Source: Kribbella pratensis (GTDB taxonomy: Bacteria; Actinomycetota; Actinomycetes; Propionibacteriales; Kribbellaceae). From it: 64,000 nt of DNA. The notes under the pieces were generated by a model. It saw only the letters and a list, made by a program, of their open reading frames with translations. It was not told where the DNA came from and searched no databases. The stretch spans positions 558,001 through 622,000 of the forward strand of contig NZ_SODU01000003.1 of NCBI RefSeq assembly GCF_004366075.1, written 5' to 3'. The position numbers and the translations under genes were made by a program. Positions 8,015 to 16,056 of the stretch are shown here, in pieces (position 1 is the stretch's first letter; each line of letters begins with the position of its first letter).

Positions 8015-8476
8015 ATGACCGTGACGAAGGTCAGCGCTGGACCTGGTGAGACCAGCGCCGATGTGCGCGAATGGCGCGAGCTATTGGCTCGCCACGCCGA
8101 TCTGACCTGCGCCTTGGACCGGGCGCTGCAGGCCGGTCATGCACTCGGGATGAGTGAGTACGAGGTGCTCGAGCGGCTCGCGGAGCTGCCGGAGCACTCC
8201 GCGAAGGTGGCGACGATCGCCAAGTCCGTGCATCTGAGCCAGAGTGCGCTGTCCCGCGTGATCGGCCGTCTGGAGGTCGCCGGCCTGGTCGAGCGGCACA
8301 TGTGCCCCGAGGACCGTCGCGCCGTGAACGTCCGGCTGACCGACGAAGGCCTGCGACGCCAGACCGAGGCGCAGCCGACCCAGCGCCAGGTCCTCGCGCA
8401 GCGACTCCACGCACCACTGGTGAAGTCCTGCGAACCTGCACCTTCTGTGGATAGCGGGCAGTTCCCGGTCAGTTAA
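8015..8476 (+). CDS. MarR family transcriptional regulator
   Basis: A 153-aa winged-helix regulator. The HTH and wing lie around EHSAKVATIAKSVHLSQSALSRVIGRLEVAGLVERHMCPEDRRAVNV, matching MarR family recognition helix and beta-wing. ATG 8015 is chosen because it lies 7 nt after TATGGT and upstream ATGs at 7988, 7994 and 8003 fall inside the operator. The C-terminal dimerisation helix is followed by a short atypical tail. It probably represses itself and the divergent DHA2 exporter through the ATGC-N4-GCAT sites. Confidence 0.9.
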   Translation: MTVTKVSAGPGETSADVREWRELLARHADLTCALDRALQAGHALGMSEYEVLERLAELPEHSAKVATIAKSVHLSQSALSRVIGRLEVAGLVERHMCPEDRRAVNVRLTDEGLRRQTEAQPTQRQVLAQRLHAPLVKSCEPAPSVDSGQFPVS

Positions 8477-8507
8477 AGCAGTTGCACGGTTACATACGCT
8501 TCAGCAC

Positions 8508-9713
8508 GTGAAGGTTACGGCTGTCGTAGTGCGCCCGTCCGACCAAGCGGTCCTGATGCTGCCTTCGGGGCTCCCCCAGGTCGAGCAATCGGACGACGTC
8601 TGGTTCCCGGACGTCGAGCCGGTGCTGCGGGCGCTGCGGGACCAGCACGGCATCGAGGCCGTCGTACTCACGTGTGTGTCCGACGATCCGCGCACCTACC
8701 TGATGCTTCCGAGCGGTGAGCCGCCGGCCGATGCGCGCTGGGTCCACGACCGTCCCGTCAGCTCGTCCGATCTGCCCGATTGGACACGTCCGGAGTGGTA
8801 CGGCGAGGCGCCGCAGTGGATCGCTCATCGTCTGAAGGCGACCGGCCCGTGGACGCAGGTGAAGTCGTGGGGGCTGTCGAACGTCCTGCGCATCCCGACC
8901 GCCGACGGTGACGTGTACTTCAAGGCGCTCCCACAGGCGTCGATCGAGCCGGCCGCGTTGCCGTTCCTGTTCGCCAACGAACCGCTGTTCCTGCAGCGCG
9001 CCTCCACCGACCGTCCCGGCGCGGTACCGGCGCCGTTGGCGATCGACGAGCAGCGGGCGTGGATGCTGCTGCCAGACCTCGGTACGCCGTTGGAGGGCGA
9101 GAGCGACGTCGCGGTGTGGATCGATGCCGTGCGCAACCATGCCCGGTTGCAGCGCAGCTATGTCACCGAACCCGAACTGCTGCTGGAGTACAGCTGCGCC
9201 GACCGGCGGCTCGCCGTCCTCGACGCGGAGCTGGATCGCCTGCTCGAACCGAACTCGTTGACGGCACGGCACGACCCGAACGAGCTGTCCCGGTTGCCGG
9301 AGCGCGCGAAGCAGTTGCGCGAGGCAATCGTCGAGCTGGCGGAGATCGGCGTACCGGAGACCTTGCTGCACGGTGATCTGCACCCGCGGAACCTGGCGGT
9401 ACGCGACGGTCAGGTGCTCGCCTTCGATTGGACCGATGCGGCGCTCGCGCATCCTTTCCTGGACCTGGTGACGTTCGTGGAGAAGCAGTCGACGCTGTCG
9501 AGCGACCCACGCGTGCTGGACGCGTATCTGCACGAGTGGGAGGAATACGCCGACCCGTCCGACTTGCGCCGCGCGCTGACGCTCGCCGAAGAACTAGGCG
9601 CCCTCTACCAGACGATCACCTACCTGCACCTCGTCGACCACCTGACCGGCCCGAGCAAAGCGTCCATGCTCCGCGGCGGCACAAGCTGGCTGCAGAGGTT
9701 GCTCGAGCCCTAA
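8508..9713 (+). CDS. APH-like phosphotransferase-fold protein with N-terminal extension
   Basis: A 401-aa protein. Residues about 150-380 form an aminoglycoside phosphotransferase/choline kinase fold: catalytic loop LLHGDLHPRNLAV (Brenner motif), then FDWTDAALAHPFLDL with the DFG-equivalent Asp. The first about 110 residues (MKVTAVVVRPSDQAVLML, VWFPDVEPVLRALRDQHG) are not kinase-like and resemble a degenerate NUDIX-type beta sheet without its Glu box. The substrate is unknown, and resistance activity should not be assumed. GTG start at 8508, 31 nt after the MarR stop, so the two are possibly cotranscribed. Confidence 0.82.
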   Translation: MKVTAVVVRPSDQAVLMLPSGLPQVEQSDDVWFPDVEPVLRALRDQHGIEAVVLTCVSDDPRTYLMLPSGEPPADARWVHDRPVSSSDLPDWTRPEWYGEAPQWIAHRLKATGPWTQVKSWGLSNVLRIPTADGDVYFKALPQASIEPAALPFLFANEPLFLQRASTDRPGAVPAPLAIDEQRAWMLLPDLGTPLEGESDVAVWIDAVRNHARLQRSYVTEPELLLEYSCADRRLAVLDAELDRLLEPNSLTARHDPNELSRLPERAKQLREAIVELAEIGVPETLLHGDLHPRNLAVRDGQVLAFDWTDAALAHPFLDLVTFVEKQSTLSSDPRVLDAYLHEWEEYADPSDLRRALTLAEELGALYQTITYLHLVDHLTGPSKASMLRGGTSWLQRLLEP

Positions 9714-10092
9714 CGGTCGAACGGCCGCCAGAAGGCGGAGGAACTTGCCGGCCAACTGCCGCCGTGTCCGTCACAAACCCCAGTACTTCCTTCGCCACCC
9801 GAACTACCTCGTCCAGGTTGAACAGATCCTCCGCACCCGAAGCTCCCCCCTCGGTACACCCAGGTTCTCCTAGTGCAGCAGCACCCTTGGCCCGAGTTCG
9901 TTCAGCCGAGAGGTACGGGGGTCCGGCAGCCGTGCACCAGTGCGCGTCACCACGGTCCGCTCGGTGACATGGGCTGATGTGCGCAGTCACTCGCGCGCCA
10001 AGCGCCTAGAGTGCGGGCGGCAGCCCGCAACTCGCCGGCGGTAGCCGTGGGCGCGTGGGGCTTCCACAGTCCGTTTCACCACTCATGACTGA
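9714..10092. other. Intergenic stretch without a convincing gene
   Basis: 379 bases between convergent genes. A minus-strand open frame (9616-9990) overlaps the APH-like gene and has no recognisable domain. A small hairpin TGCGGGC-GGCA-GCCCGCA (10012-10029) could help terminate the minus-strand unit ending at 10093. Confidence 0.5.
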
Positions 10093-10908
10093 TCAGCGGT
10101 GCAGGATTGCTAGTTGGTTGTGGAGGCCGCGGCGGACGGGTGGGTCGAGGTAGCGAACCCATTCCGGATGCCGCTCGCCGCGGAGTTTCGCGTAGTGCGC
10201 GAGTGCTTCGGCAAGTGCGGCCTCGCGGAGGTATCCGCGGGCCAGCGGCTGCTTGCCGCGGCCGCTCGGCCGGGGGCGGCGCTCGTACGCCGCGTTCGCG
10301 GTGAAGATCCCGAGTCCGTAGAAGACCGTGATGAGGTCGGTGAGCGGCTCGTGGTCGGGCCGGCGCGCGAGCGAGATCCGGCCGCTGCCGAGCAGCAACT
10401 CGTGGCCGGCCTCATGGGCGTAGATCGCGATCAGCGCGACCGGGTCGGTCGTCAGCGCCGGCGCGAGCTGGATCTGGTTGCCACCGTTCCCGCGGATCCA
10501 CCGCCCGGACTGTTCCTTCACCATCATGCTGTTCACCGAACGCCGTACGCCGTTCAGCTCGAAGCTCAGCCCGCACTGACCGGGGCGGAGATCCATCCGC
10601 TCGGCGACCCGGTCGCACAGCTCGGTCGCGGCGGCGATGCTGCCGTCGTACCCGTCCGGGATCAGGTCGGCCGGCAGCGCGATCGGGCGCAGTAGGACAT
10701 CCCGGCCGAACTCGGCCACCAGCCAGTCCATCGATGTACGGATCCAGCGCCGGCTGCCGCCTGGCAACCGTTCGCGGGGCGCCTTCAGCTGGGAGCGCAG
10801 CTGCTGACTTCGGCGGATCATTCCGATCGGATTCCTCACCCGCCGGATCATGCCTGTCGGACGCCGCCGCAAACCTCTCGGTTCCACTGCGTCACCGCAG
10901 GTTGACAT
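10093..10908 (-). CDS. HExxH metallopeptidase-like protein, paralogue 1
   Basis: A 271-aa member of an uncharacterised gluzincin-like family. HEAGH is at residues 165-169, and about 20 residues later comes the conserved EPLTDLITVFYGLGIFTANA block (E187, D191 candidates for the third zinc ligand). The N-terminal half shares the LPGGSRRWI, DWLVAEFG and DGYDGS blocks with the two upstream paralogues but lacks their 60-100-residue central insertion. No signal peptide or membrane helix. The ATG overlaps the stop of paralogue 2 (TGATG), implying coupling. Last gene of the exporter-linked unit. Confidence 0.85.
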   Translation of the reverse strand: MSTCGDAVEPRGLRRRPTGMIRRVRNPIGMIRRSQQLRSQLKAPRERLPGGSRRWIRTSMDWLVAEFGRDVLLRPIALPADLIPDGYDGSIAAATELCDRVAERMDLRPGQCGLSFELNGVRRSVNSMMVKEQSGRWIRGNGGNQIQLAPALTTDPVALIAIYAHEAGHELLLGSGRISLARRPDHEPLTDLITVFYGLGIFTANAAYERRPRPSGRGKQPLARGYLREAALAEALAHYAKLRGERHPEWVRYLDPPVRRGLHNQLAILHR

Positions 10909-12017
10909 CAGGTCAGCGGTGCACCCTCTTGGATCGACGCGATCTCGGCGTCCTTCACCAGCGACGCAAGCCGGGCGAAGGTCCGGATCCGGACCGCGGG
11001 GTCGATCTCGGTCGGCATCACCGGGAGGATCGATTCCGGAAACAGCAGATGCCGCCGGAAGCAGTACGCCGCCAGCGCGTCGGAGGCACCGCGCTCGCCC
11101 AGGTACCCGAGCGTCTGCAACGCCGAACGCCGTCCGGGGACCCGCTCGACCGCCTGATTGGCGAGAAAGATCCCGAACCCGTGGAACACCGCGAACAGGT
11201 CGGTCAGCGCCTCGGCGTCCGGGCGGGTCCGGTCGATCAGGTGATACCCCCAGAGCACCTCGTGACCGAGTTCATGGGCGGTGGCGGCGACCACAGCGGC
11301 CGGGTCGGCCAAAGTGCTTGCCGACAGCATCACCGCGCTGCCCTCGAGGCCGCCGGACCGCAGATCCAGCCAGGCCGCCCGCGACCCGCTGCCGGCCGGC
11401 GAGGACCAGATTGCCTCGGCGCGGCCGCAGAGCTCGGCCCGGCGGTCCGGATCAGTCTCCTGGAGGATCGCCGTACTGCGTTTCACCTCGGCCCGCAGCT
11501 CGCGCTCGGCGAGCACGTTGATCTCCGGCGCGAACCCGGTCGCGGCCAGCGCGTCCACCTCGGCCGCCGTCATCGTTGCCCGCAGCCCCGAGATCGCGAT
11601 CAGGTCCCTGCCCTGCTCGGCGTTCAGCCGGTGCACGGCCGCGCTGCGGGCAGCAGCTCGGACGTCTTCCATCCGGAAGCTGAACCGGATCCGGTCGTCG
11701 GGGACCTCCATCCACGCACACACCTGCAGACAGAGTTCGCGTGCTGCACGCTCGGAACCGTCGTACCCGGCAGGCACGAACTCGCTGGGCAGCACCGGCC
11801 GCCGGCGCAGCGGCTCGACACCGAACCGGCCGATGAGCCAGTCCAGCGAGTCCTCGATCCACTGCTCCGGTCCACCGGGCAGCAGGACCTTCGGTCCGTA
11901 CAGCAGCTCTCGATGTCGTTGCCGGCGGCGCCAAGCACCGATCAGATTCATACCGAAACTGACGCCATCGACGGCCGGACCGTTCCACCATGAACGTTGC
12001 AGTTGGCCCGCAACCAT
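10908..12017 (-). CDS. HExxH metallopeptidase-like protein, paralogue 2
   Basis: A 369-aa paralogue. HELGH is at residues 248-252, E269 lies in EALTDLFAVFHGFGIFLANQ, and the shared N-terminal blocks LLPGGPEQWIEDSLDWL and VPAGYDGSERAARELC are present. Between about residues 125 and 215 there is a helical, charged insertion that differs from that in paralogue 3. The start at 12017 is 10 nt after the stop of paralogue 3; a longer in-frame version would overlap that gene and is not family-like. Substrate unknown; the active site looks intact. Confidence 0.83.
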   Translation of the reverse strand: MVAGQLQRSWWNGPAVDGVSFGMNLIGAWRRRQRHRELLYGPKVLLPGGPEQWIEDSLDWLIGRFGVEPLRRRPVLPSEFVPAGYDGSERAARELCLQVCAWMEVPDDRIRFSFRMEDVRAAARSAAVHRLNAEQGRDLIAISGLRATMTAAEVDALAATGFAPEINVLAERELRAEVKRSTAILQETDPDRRAELCGRAEAIWSSPAGSGSRAAWLDLRSGGLEGSAVMLSASTLADPAAVVAATAHELGHEVLWGYHLIDRTRPDAEALTDLFAVFHGFGIFLANQAVERVPGRRSALQTLGYLGERGASDALAAYCFRRHLLFPESILPVMPTEIDPAVRIRTFARLASLVKDAEIASIQEGAPLT

Positions 12018-12027
12018 TTCGGTCGGA

Positions 12028-13104
12028 TCACCACCCGAGCACGGTTGGCGGCCCACCGACCAACTCGTCCAACCGGGCCAGGAACCTGGCACGTGGTTCG
12101 GGGTCGAGAGCCTGATGCCACTCGGGGAGGAGCGGCCCATCCCGGATGAGCCGGTGCTGCCGGACGCGGTACACAGCAAGGGCTTCGGCGACGGCACGTT
12201 CGCCGAGGTAGCCGAAGGTTTCCACGGTCGGTGTGCCGAGCGTGGTCTCGTCCAGAGCAGCGTTGGCGTGGGCGATCCCGAATCCGTGCAGTACGGCGTA
12301 CAGGTCGGTCAACGGCTCGCGGAGCGGACCGGTGCCGCCGGGCATGTCGGAGGACATGAGGACCTGGTGGCCGAGTTCGTGCGACGCCGCCGCGATCAGC
12401 ACAGTCGGGTCGGTGAGGATGTCGGAGCCGAGCATCACCGCGGTGTACCCGGGGAGCAGCTCGACACCCGGCAGGCAGTAAGTGAGGTCCGTCCAGCGAC
12501 CGGCCGAGGACGCCTCGCTTCCGGCAGTCCGAGGTTCCGGACGATCCGGCTGCTGTTCGAGCTCGGCCTGCCGCGCCGGGTCCGGCTCGGCCGCGATCTC
12601 CCGGCAGCGAACCAGCTCGGTGAGGAAGTCGAGGAAGGCGAACCGCTGGATCTCGGGCAGCAGCCCGTCGTCCTCCAGCAGCTCTTCGAGCCGGTCGTCG
12701 GACGTGGCGCCGAGCAACCTCGAGTGCTTCCGTACGGCGGCGATATCCTCCGGTGCCGCGCCGCGGAGCGCGGGATGGGTCTGCGCGACGTACGCGTCGA
12801 CGATCGTGGCGCCGAGCAACTGACCGGCCTCGACGACCTTCTCCAGCTGAAAGCTGAACCGGATCCGCTCGGACGGGATGCCCATCCGCTCACTCACCTT
12901 CAGGCACACGTCGCGAGCAGCCGCCTCCGACCCGTCGTACCCGGCCGGCACGAACTCCCCTGGTACGACGGCCGGCCGCCGCAGCGGGTCGGTTCCGAAA
13001 TGACCGATGAGCAGCCGCAACGACTCGTCGACCCACCGCACCGACCCACCGGGCAACTCAACCCTCGGCGCACGTACCAGATCACGGAAGGACAAGCCGG
13101 TCAT
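12028..13104 (-). CDS. HExxH metallopeptidase-like protein, paralogue 3
   Basis: A 358-aa paralogue, first of the three in transcript order. HELGH at 242-246 and EPLTDLYAVLHGFGIAHANA at 263 onward preserve the candidate zinc site. N-terminal blocks ELPGGSVRWVDESLRLLIG and VPAGYDGSEAAARDVC match the others. The central region (about 100-205) is a divergent insertion. The ATG at 13104 forms an ATGA overlap with a 36-codon ORF inside a 113-bp repeat, and its ribosome binding site lies in an inverted repeat. Position behind two permeases ties the peptidases to the exporter. Confidence 0.85.
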   Translation of the reverse strand: MTGLSFRDLVRAPRVELPGGSVRWVDESLRLLIGHFGTDPLRRPAVVPGEFVPAGYDGSEAAARDVCLKVSERMGIPSERIRFSFQLEKVVEAGQLLGATIVDAYVAQTHPALRGAAPEDIAAVRKHSRLLGATSDDRLEELLEDDGLLPEIQRFAFLDFLTELVRCREIAAEPDPARQAELEQQPDRPEPRTAGSEASSAGRWTDLTYCLPGVELLPGYTAVMLGSDILTDPTVLIAAASHELGHQVLMSSDMPGGTGPLREPLTDLYAVLHGFGIAHANAALDETTLGTPTVETFGYLGERAVAEALAVYRVRQHRLIRDGPLLPEWHQALDPEPRARFLARLDELVGGPPTVLGW

Positions 13105-13211
13105 GGGGCCTCCCGTCCTGGACTGAGGAGCGGAGGGAGCGAAGCGACCGGAGCGACGAGGGAAGGACGGGAGTTACAGCCCCATGACCCGCCGCGCCGG
13201 AGGCGTGGCAT
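13101..13211 (-). CDS. Repeat-encoded 36-codon ORF, copy 1
   Basis: Short ORF beginning MPRLRRGGSWGCN and ending LLSPGREAP, whose TGA overlaps the ATG of paralogue 3 (ATGA). Conserved in all three repeat copies with only a few substitutions. It may be a leader that opens the SD-masking hairpin when translated; whether it is translated is unknown. Confidence 0.45.
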   Translation of the reverse strand: MPRLRRGGSWGCNSRPSLVAPVASLPPLLSPGREAP

Positions 13212-13213
13212 CA
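13101..13213. repeat. 113-bp intergenic repeat, copy 1
   Basis: Near-identical to copies at 14062-14174 and 14963-15075. Arms TCATGGGGC (13101-13109) and CTCCCGTCCT (13110-13119) pair with AGGACGGGAG (13164-13173) and GCCCCATGA (13179-13187), with a TTACA bulge. On the minus-strand mRNA this buries both the GGGAGG Shine-Dalgarno and the start codon of the next gene. Confidence 0.9.
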
Positions 13214-13261
13214 ATACCGTCATGCCAGGTCCGACGAGTCCGCGGTCCTCTGCGGTTCCGC

Positions 13262-14065
13262 CTACTTGAGGAGGAGTTTGCCGAGGCGGCGGGAGGCGAT
13301 GTACATGCCGAGGGTCCCCATGGCGGCCAGGTAGAGGGCGTGGACGATGAGGAGCCAGCTGACGTTGCCGGTGCTGAAGGCACGTTCGAGTACGACGCCC
13401 TGGTAGAGCGGGGTGATCTCGACCAGCCACCGGATCGCGCCGGGATACGTCTCGACCGGGTAGAACGTGGCCGAGAACAGGAACATCGGCATGATCGCCA
13501 GCTGCACGAACTCGAAGTCCTGCCAGCTGCGCATGAACGTGGTCAGCGCCATCCCCGCGCCCGCGAACGCGAACCCGATCAGCACCGCGGCGGGCAGCGC
13601 GAGCAGCGCCCACCACGACGAGATCAGCCCCAGGATCAGCATCACCACGATGAACATCGCCGAGTAGATGCCCCCGCGCAGCAGCGCCCAGGTGATCTCG
13701 CCGGTCGCGACGTCCCACGGCCGCAGCGGTGTCGCGAGCATCGAGTCGTAGAGCTTGGCGTACTTCATCCGGAAGAAGATGTTGTACGTCGAGTCGAAGA
13801 TCGCACCGTTCATCGCGGAACTGGCGAGCATCGCCGGCGCGACGAACGCGGCGTACGCGATCTTCGTGCCGTCGGACAGGGTGAAGTCGCCGACCAGGTG
13901 GGCGACGCCGATGCCGATCGAGAGCAGGTAGAACACCGGCTCGAAGAAGCCGGACAGGAACACCACCCACGACCGCCGGTAGAGCAGGAAGTTCCGCTCG
14001 ACGATGTGCCGCCCACCACGGAGCCGCACCGGGACGGGGACAACCCGCGCTGCGATCGTGGTCAT
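13262..14065 (-). CDS. ABC-2 type exporter permease 2 (NodJ-like)
   Basis: A 267-aa integral membrane protein with six segments of the ABC-2 membrane family. Features include the N-terminal arm RHIVERNFLLYRRSWVVFLSGF, a substrate-side FVAPAMLASSAMNGAIFDSTYN block, the YDSMLATPLRPWDV coupling loop, and a late FSATFYPVETYPGAIRWLVEITPLYQ stretch. The last two are diagnostic of NodJ/polysaccharide- or lipid-exporter permeases. Paired with the permease at 14184 and the ATPase at 15087 to make a heteromeric exporter. Its start is preceded by repeat copy 2. Confidence 0.92.
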   Translation of the reverse strand: MTTIAARVVPVPVRLRGGRHIVERNFLLYRRSWVVFLSGFFEPVFYLLSIGIGVAHLVGDFTLSDGTKIAYAAFVAPAMLASSAMNGAIFDSTYNIFFRMKYAKLYDSMLATPLRPWDVATGEITWALLRGGIYSAMFIVVMLILGLISSWWALLALPAAVLIGFAFAGAGMALTTFMRSWQDFEFVQLAIMPMFLFSATFYPVETYPGAIRWLVEITPLYQGVVLERAFSTGNVSWLLIVHALYLAAMGTLGMYIASRRLGKLLLK

Positions 14066-14172
14066 GGGGCCTCCCGGCCTGGACTGAGGAGCGGAGGGAG
14101 CGAAGCGACCGGAGCGACGAGGGAAGGACGGGAGTCACAGCCCCATGACCCGCCGCGCCGGAGGCGTGGCAT
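14062..14172 (-). CDS. Repeat-encoded 36-codon ORF, copy 2
   Basis: Begins MPRLRRGGSWGCD 11 nt after the permease 1 stop and ends SPGREAP with TGA overlapping the permease 2 ATG. Translation unproven. Confidence 0.45.
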   Translation of the reverse strand: MPRLRRGGSWGCDSRPSLVAPVASLPPLLSPGREAP

Positions 14173-14174
14173 TA
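14062..14174. repeat. 113-bp intergenic repeat, copy 2
   Basis: Same layout as copy 1: arms 14062-14070/14071-14080 pair with 14125-14134/14140-14148. One arm base differs (CTCCCGGCCT), weakening the stem. It ends exactly at the permease 2 start codon. Confidence 0.9.
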
Positions 14175-14183
14175 GTAGAGCCA

Positions 14184-14966
14184 TCAGCCGATCAGCCTCT
14201 TCGTGAAGCCGCGGACGGCGAGGTGGGTGCCGACGAGGAACCAGGCCAGCAGGTAGGCGAGGTTGCCGAGGGCCAGCAACGGGTCGACCGTGCCGAGACT
14301 GAGGTTGCGGGACAGGTCGACCGCGTGCCACAGCGGACTCACGTACGCCAGCCACTCGATCCAGTCCGGCAGTTGCGAGACCGGGAAGAACGCCCCGGAG
14401 AACAAGAACGCCGGCACGACGCCGAACCGGAACACCATCGCGAAACCGGAGTCGTTGTCCAGGATCGTCGCGTACGCCGCGATCGGGCCGGCGACCGCCA
14501 TCCCGACGAGCAGCGCGACCGGCAACCCGAGCACGCCGAGCGGAGACTTCAGCCCGCCGAACAGCGTGATGATCACCAGGAACACCGCGCACGAGGTGAA
14601 CACCCGGAACGCGATGAAACCGAGCTGCCCGTAGACCACGTCCGCCGGCCGCAGCGGCGTCGCGATCATCGAGTGGTAGAACTTCTGCCACTTCAGCCCA
14701 CTCATCACCGGGTACGTCGCCTCGCCGACCGCGATCTGCATCGCGGTGGACGCCAGCAGCCCCGGCGCGATGAACTGCAGGTAGCTGACCCCGCCGAGCG
14801 CACCGGTCCCGTTGCTGTCCACGAACGACCCGAGCCCGATCCCCATCGCGGCCAGGTAGAGCATCGGCAGCAGGAAGCTGCTGATCATCGTGCCCTTCCA
14901 GGTCCGCTTGTAGACGGTCAACCAGTAGTCGAACATCCGCCGACCGTTCTCCACCGCGATGGTCAT
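14184..14966 (-). CDS. ABC-2 type exporter permease 1 (NodJ-like)
   Basis: A 260-aa ABC-2 permease and paralogue of the next gene: FDYWLTVYKRTWKGTMISSF N-terminal arm, FIAPGLLASTAMQIAV, YHSMIATPLRPADV coupling loop, FSGAFFPVSQLPDWIEWLAYVSPLWH late motif. Two different permeases with one ATPase suggest a heterodimeric channel. The start at 14966 overlaps the ORF of repeat copy 3 (ATGA). Substrate unknown; NodIJ-type relatives export lipo-oligosaccharides or lipid-linked compounds. Confidence 0.92.
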   Translation of the reverse strand: MTIAVENGRRMFDYWLTVYKRTWKGTMISSFLLPMLYLAAMGIGLGSFVDSNGTGALGGVSYLQFIAPGLLASTAMQIAVGEATYPVMSGLKWQKFYHSMIATPLRPADVVYGQLGFIAFRVFTSCAVFLVIITLFGGLKSPLGVLGLPVALLVGMAVAGPIAAYATILDNDSGFAMVFRFGVVPAFLFSGAFFPVSQLPDWIEWLAYVSPLWHAVDLSRNLSLGTVDPLLALGNLAYLLAWFLVGTHLAVRGFTKRLIG

Positions 14967-15073
14967 CGGGCCTCCCGTCCTGGACTGAGGAGCGGAGGGA
15001 GCGAAGCGACCGGAACGACGAGGGAAGGACGGGAGTTACAGCCCGATGACCCGCCGCGACGGAGTCGCGGCAT
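14963..15073 (-). CDS. Repeat-encoded 36-codon ORF, copy 3
   Basis: Begins MPRLRRGGSSGCN 13 nt after the ATPase stop and ends SPGREAR with TGA overlapping the permease 1 ATG. Length is kept at 36 codons despite substitutions. Translation unproven. Confidence 0.45.
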   Translation of the reverse strand: MPRLRRGGSSGCNSRPSLVVPVASLPPLLSPGREAR

Positions 15074-15075
15074 CA
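14963..15075. repeat. 113-bp intergenic repeat, copy 3
   Basis: Same layout, but the outer arms read TCATCGGGC (14963-14971) and GCCCGATGA (15041-15049). Compared with copies 1 and 2 this is a compensatory G-C to C-G swap that preserves pairing, direct evidence that the stem matters. Confidence 0.9.
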
Positions 15076-15086
15076 GTACTGCCATG

Positions 15087-16034
15087 TCAGTCCACCAGCG
15101 TTCGGCCGGTCAATCTCAAGAAGACATCTTCGAGAGTGGAGCGGCGTACGAGGACGGCGGCCGGTTCCAGGCCGCGCTCGTGGACGGCGGCGACTGCGCG
15201 CTCGCCGTCGTCGGTGTAGAGCAGCAGCCGGTCCGGCAGTACTTCGATGCGCTGGGCGAGGTCCTCGACCTTGCCGGCCAGGGCGTCGTGGTCCGCGAGC
15301 ATCACGTCCGGCCCGAACCGCAGCTCGGTCACCTCACGCGTCGAGTAGTCGCGGATCAGGTCGGCCGGGGATCCCTCGGCCGCGATCAGGCCGCCGTCCA
15401 TCACCACGAGCCGGTCGCACAACTGCTCGGCCTCGTCCATGTAGTGCGTGGTGATGATCAGCGTGACGCCGGCCTGTTTGAGCCGGAACAGCTTGTCCCA
15501 CAGCAGGTGCCGGGCCTGCGGGTCGAGTCCGGTGGTCGGCTCGTCCAGCAGCAACAGGTCGGGTTTGCTGACCAGGGAGCGCGCGATGGTCAGCCGGCGC
15601 TTCATCCCGCCGGACAGCTCGTCGACCTTGACCTTCGCCTTCTCGGTCAGCGCGACGAACTCGAGCAGCTCGTCCGCGCGCTCGCGGCACTCGGCCCGGC
15701 TGAGACCGAAGTACCGCCCGTAGATCGTCAGGTTCTCCCGGACGCTGAGCTCGGTGTCGAGGGTGTCGTCCTGCGGGCAGACGCCGAGCCGCGCGCGGAT
15801 CGACGGCCCGTCGGTGGCAGGGTCTAGACCGAGGATCTTCAGGGTGCCGCCGCTGACCGGTGAGACCGCGCCGATCATCCGCATCGTCGACGACTTGCCC
15901 GCACCGTTCGGCCCGAGGAACCCGAAGGCCTCACCCCGCCATACGTCCAGGTCGATGCCACGAACCGCCTCGAAGTCGCCGTACGACTTGCGCAGCCCGC
16001 GGACGTGAACCAAAGACTCCCGCTGCTCACTCAC
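15087..16034 (-). CDS. ABC exporter ATPase (NodI-like)
   Basis: A 315-aa ATPase. Walker A GPNGAGKSS (41-49), a DDTLDTELSVRENL Q-loop region, signature LSGGMKRRLTIARSL, Walker B LLLLDEPTTGLDPQARHLLWD, and a switch His in TLIITTHYMDEAEQLCDR. The C-terminal ATLEDVFLRLTG-like end is shared with NodI/DrrA types. Probably the first gene of a six-gene minus-strand unit (ATPase, two permeases, three peptidase paralogues). The MerR gene upstream is 22 nt away on the same strand, so it may lie in the same transcript. Confidence 0.95.
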   Translation of the reverse strand: MSEQRESLVHVRGLRKSYGDFEAVRGIDLDVWRGEAFGFLGPNGAGKSSTMRMIGAVSPVSGGTLKILGLDPATDGPSIRARLGVCPQDDTLDTELSVRENLTIYGRYFGLSRAECRERADELLEFVALTEKAKVKVDELSGGMKRRLTIARSLVSKPDLLLLDEPTTGLDPQARHLLWDKLFRLKQAGVTLIITTHYMDEAEQLCDRLVVMDGGLIAAEGSPADLIRDYSTREVTELRFGPDVMLADHDALAGKVEDLAQRIEVLPDRLLLYTDDGERAVAAVHERGLEPAAVLVRRSTLEDVFLRLTGRTLVD

Positions 16035-16056
16035 CTGACAGACACTAGACGGACCG

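Noticed and set aside
9616..9990. 124-codon minus-strand frame in the gap after the APH-like gene
   Set aside because: Overlaps the APH-like gene, no ribosome binding site, no domain seen.
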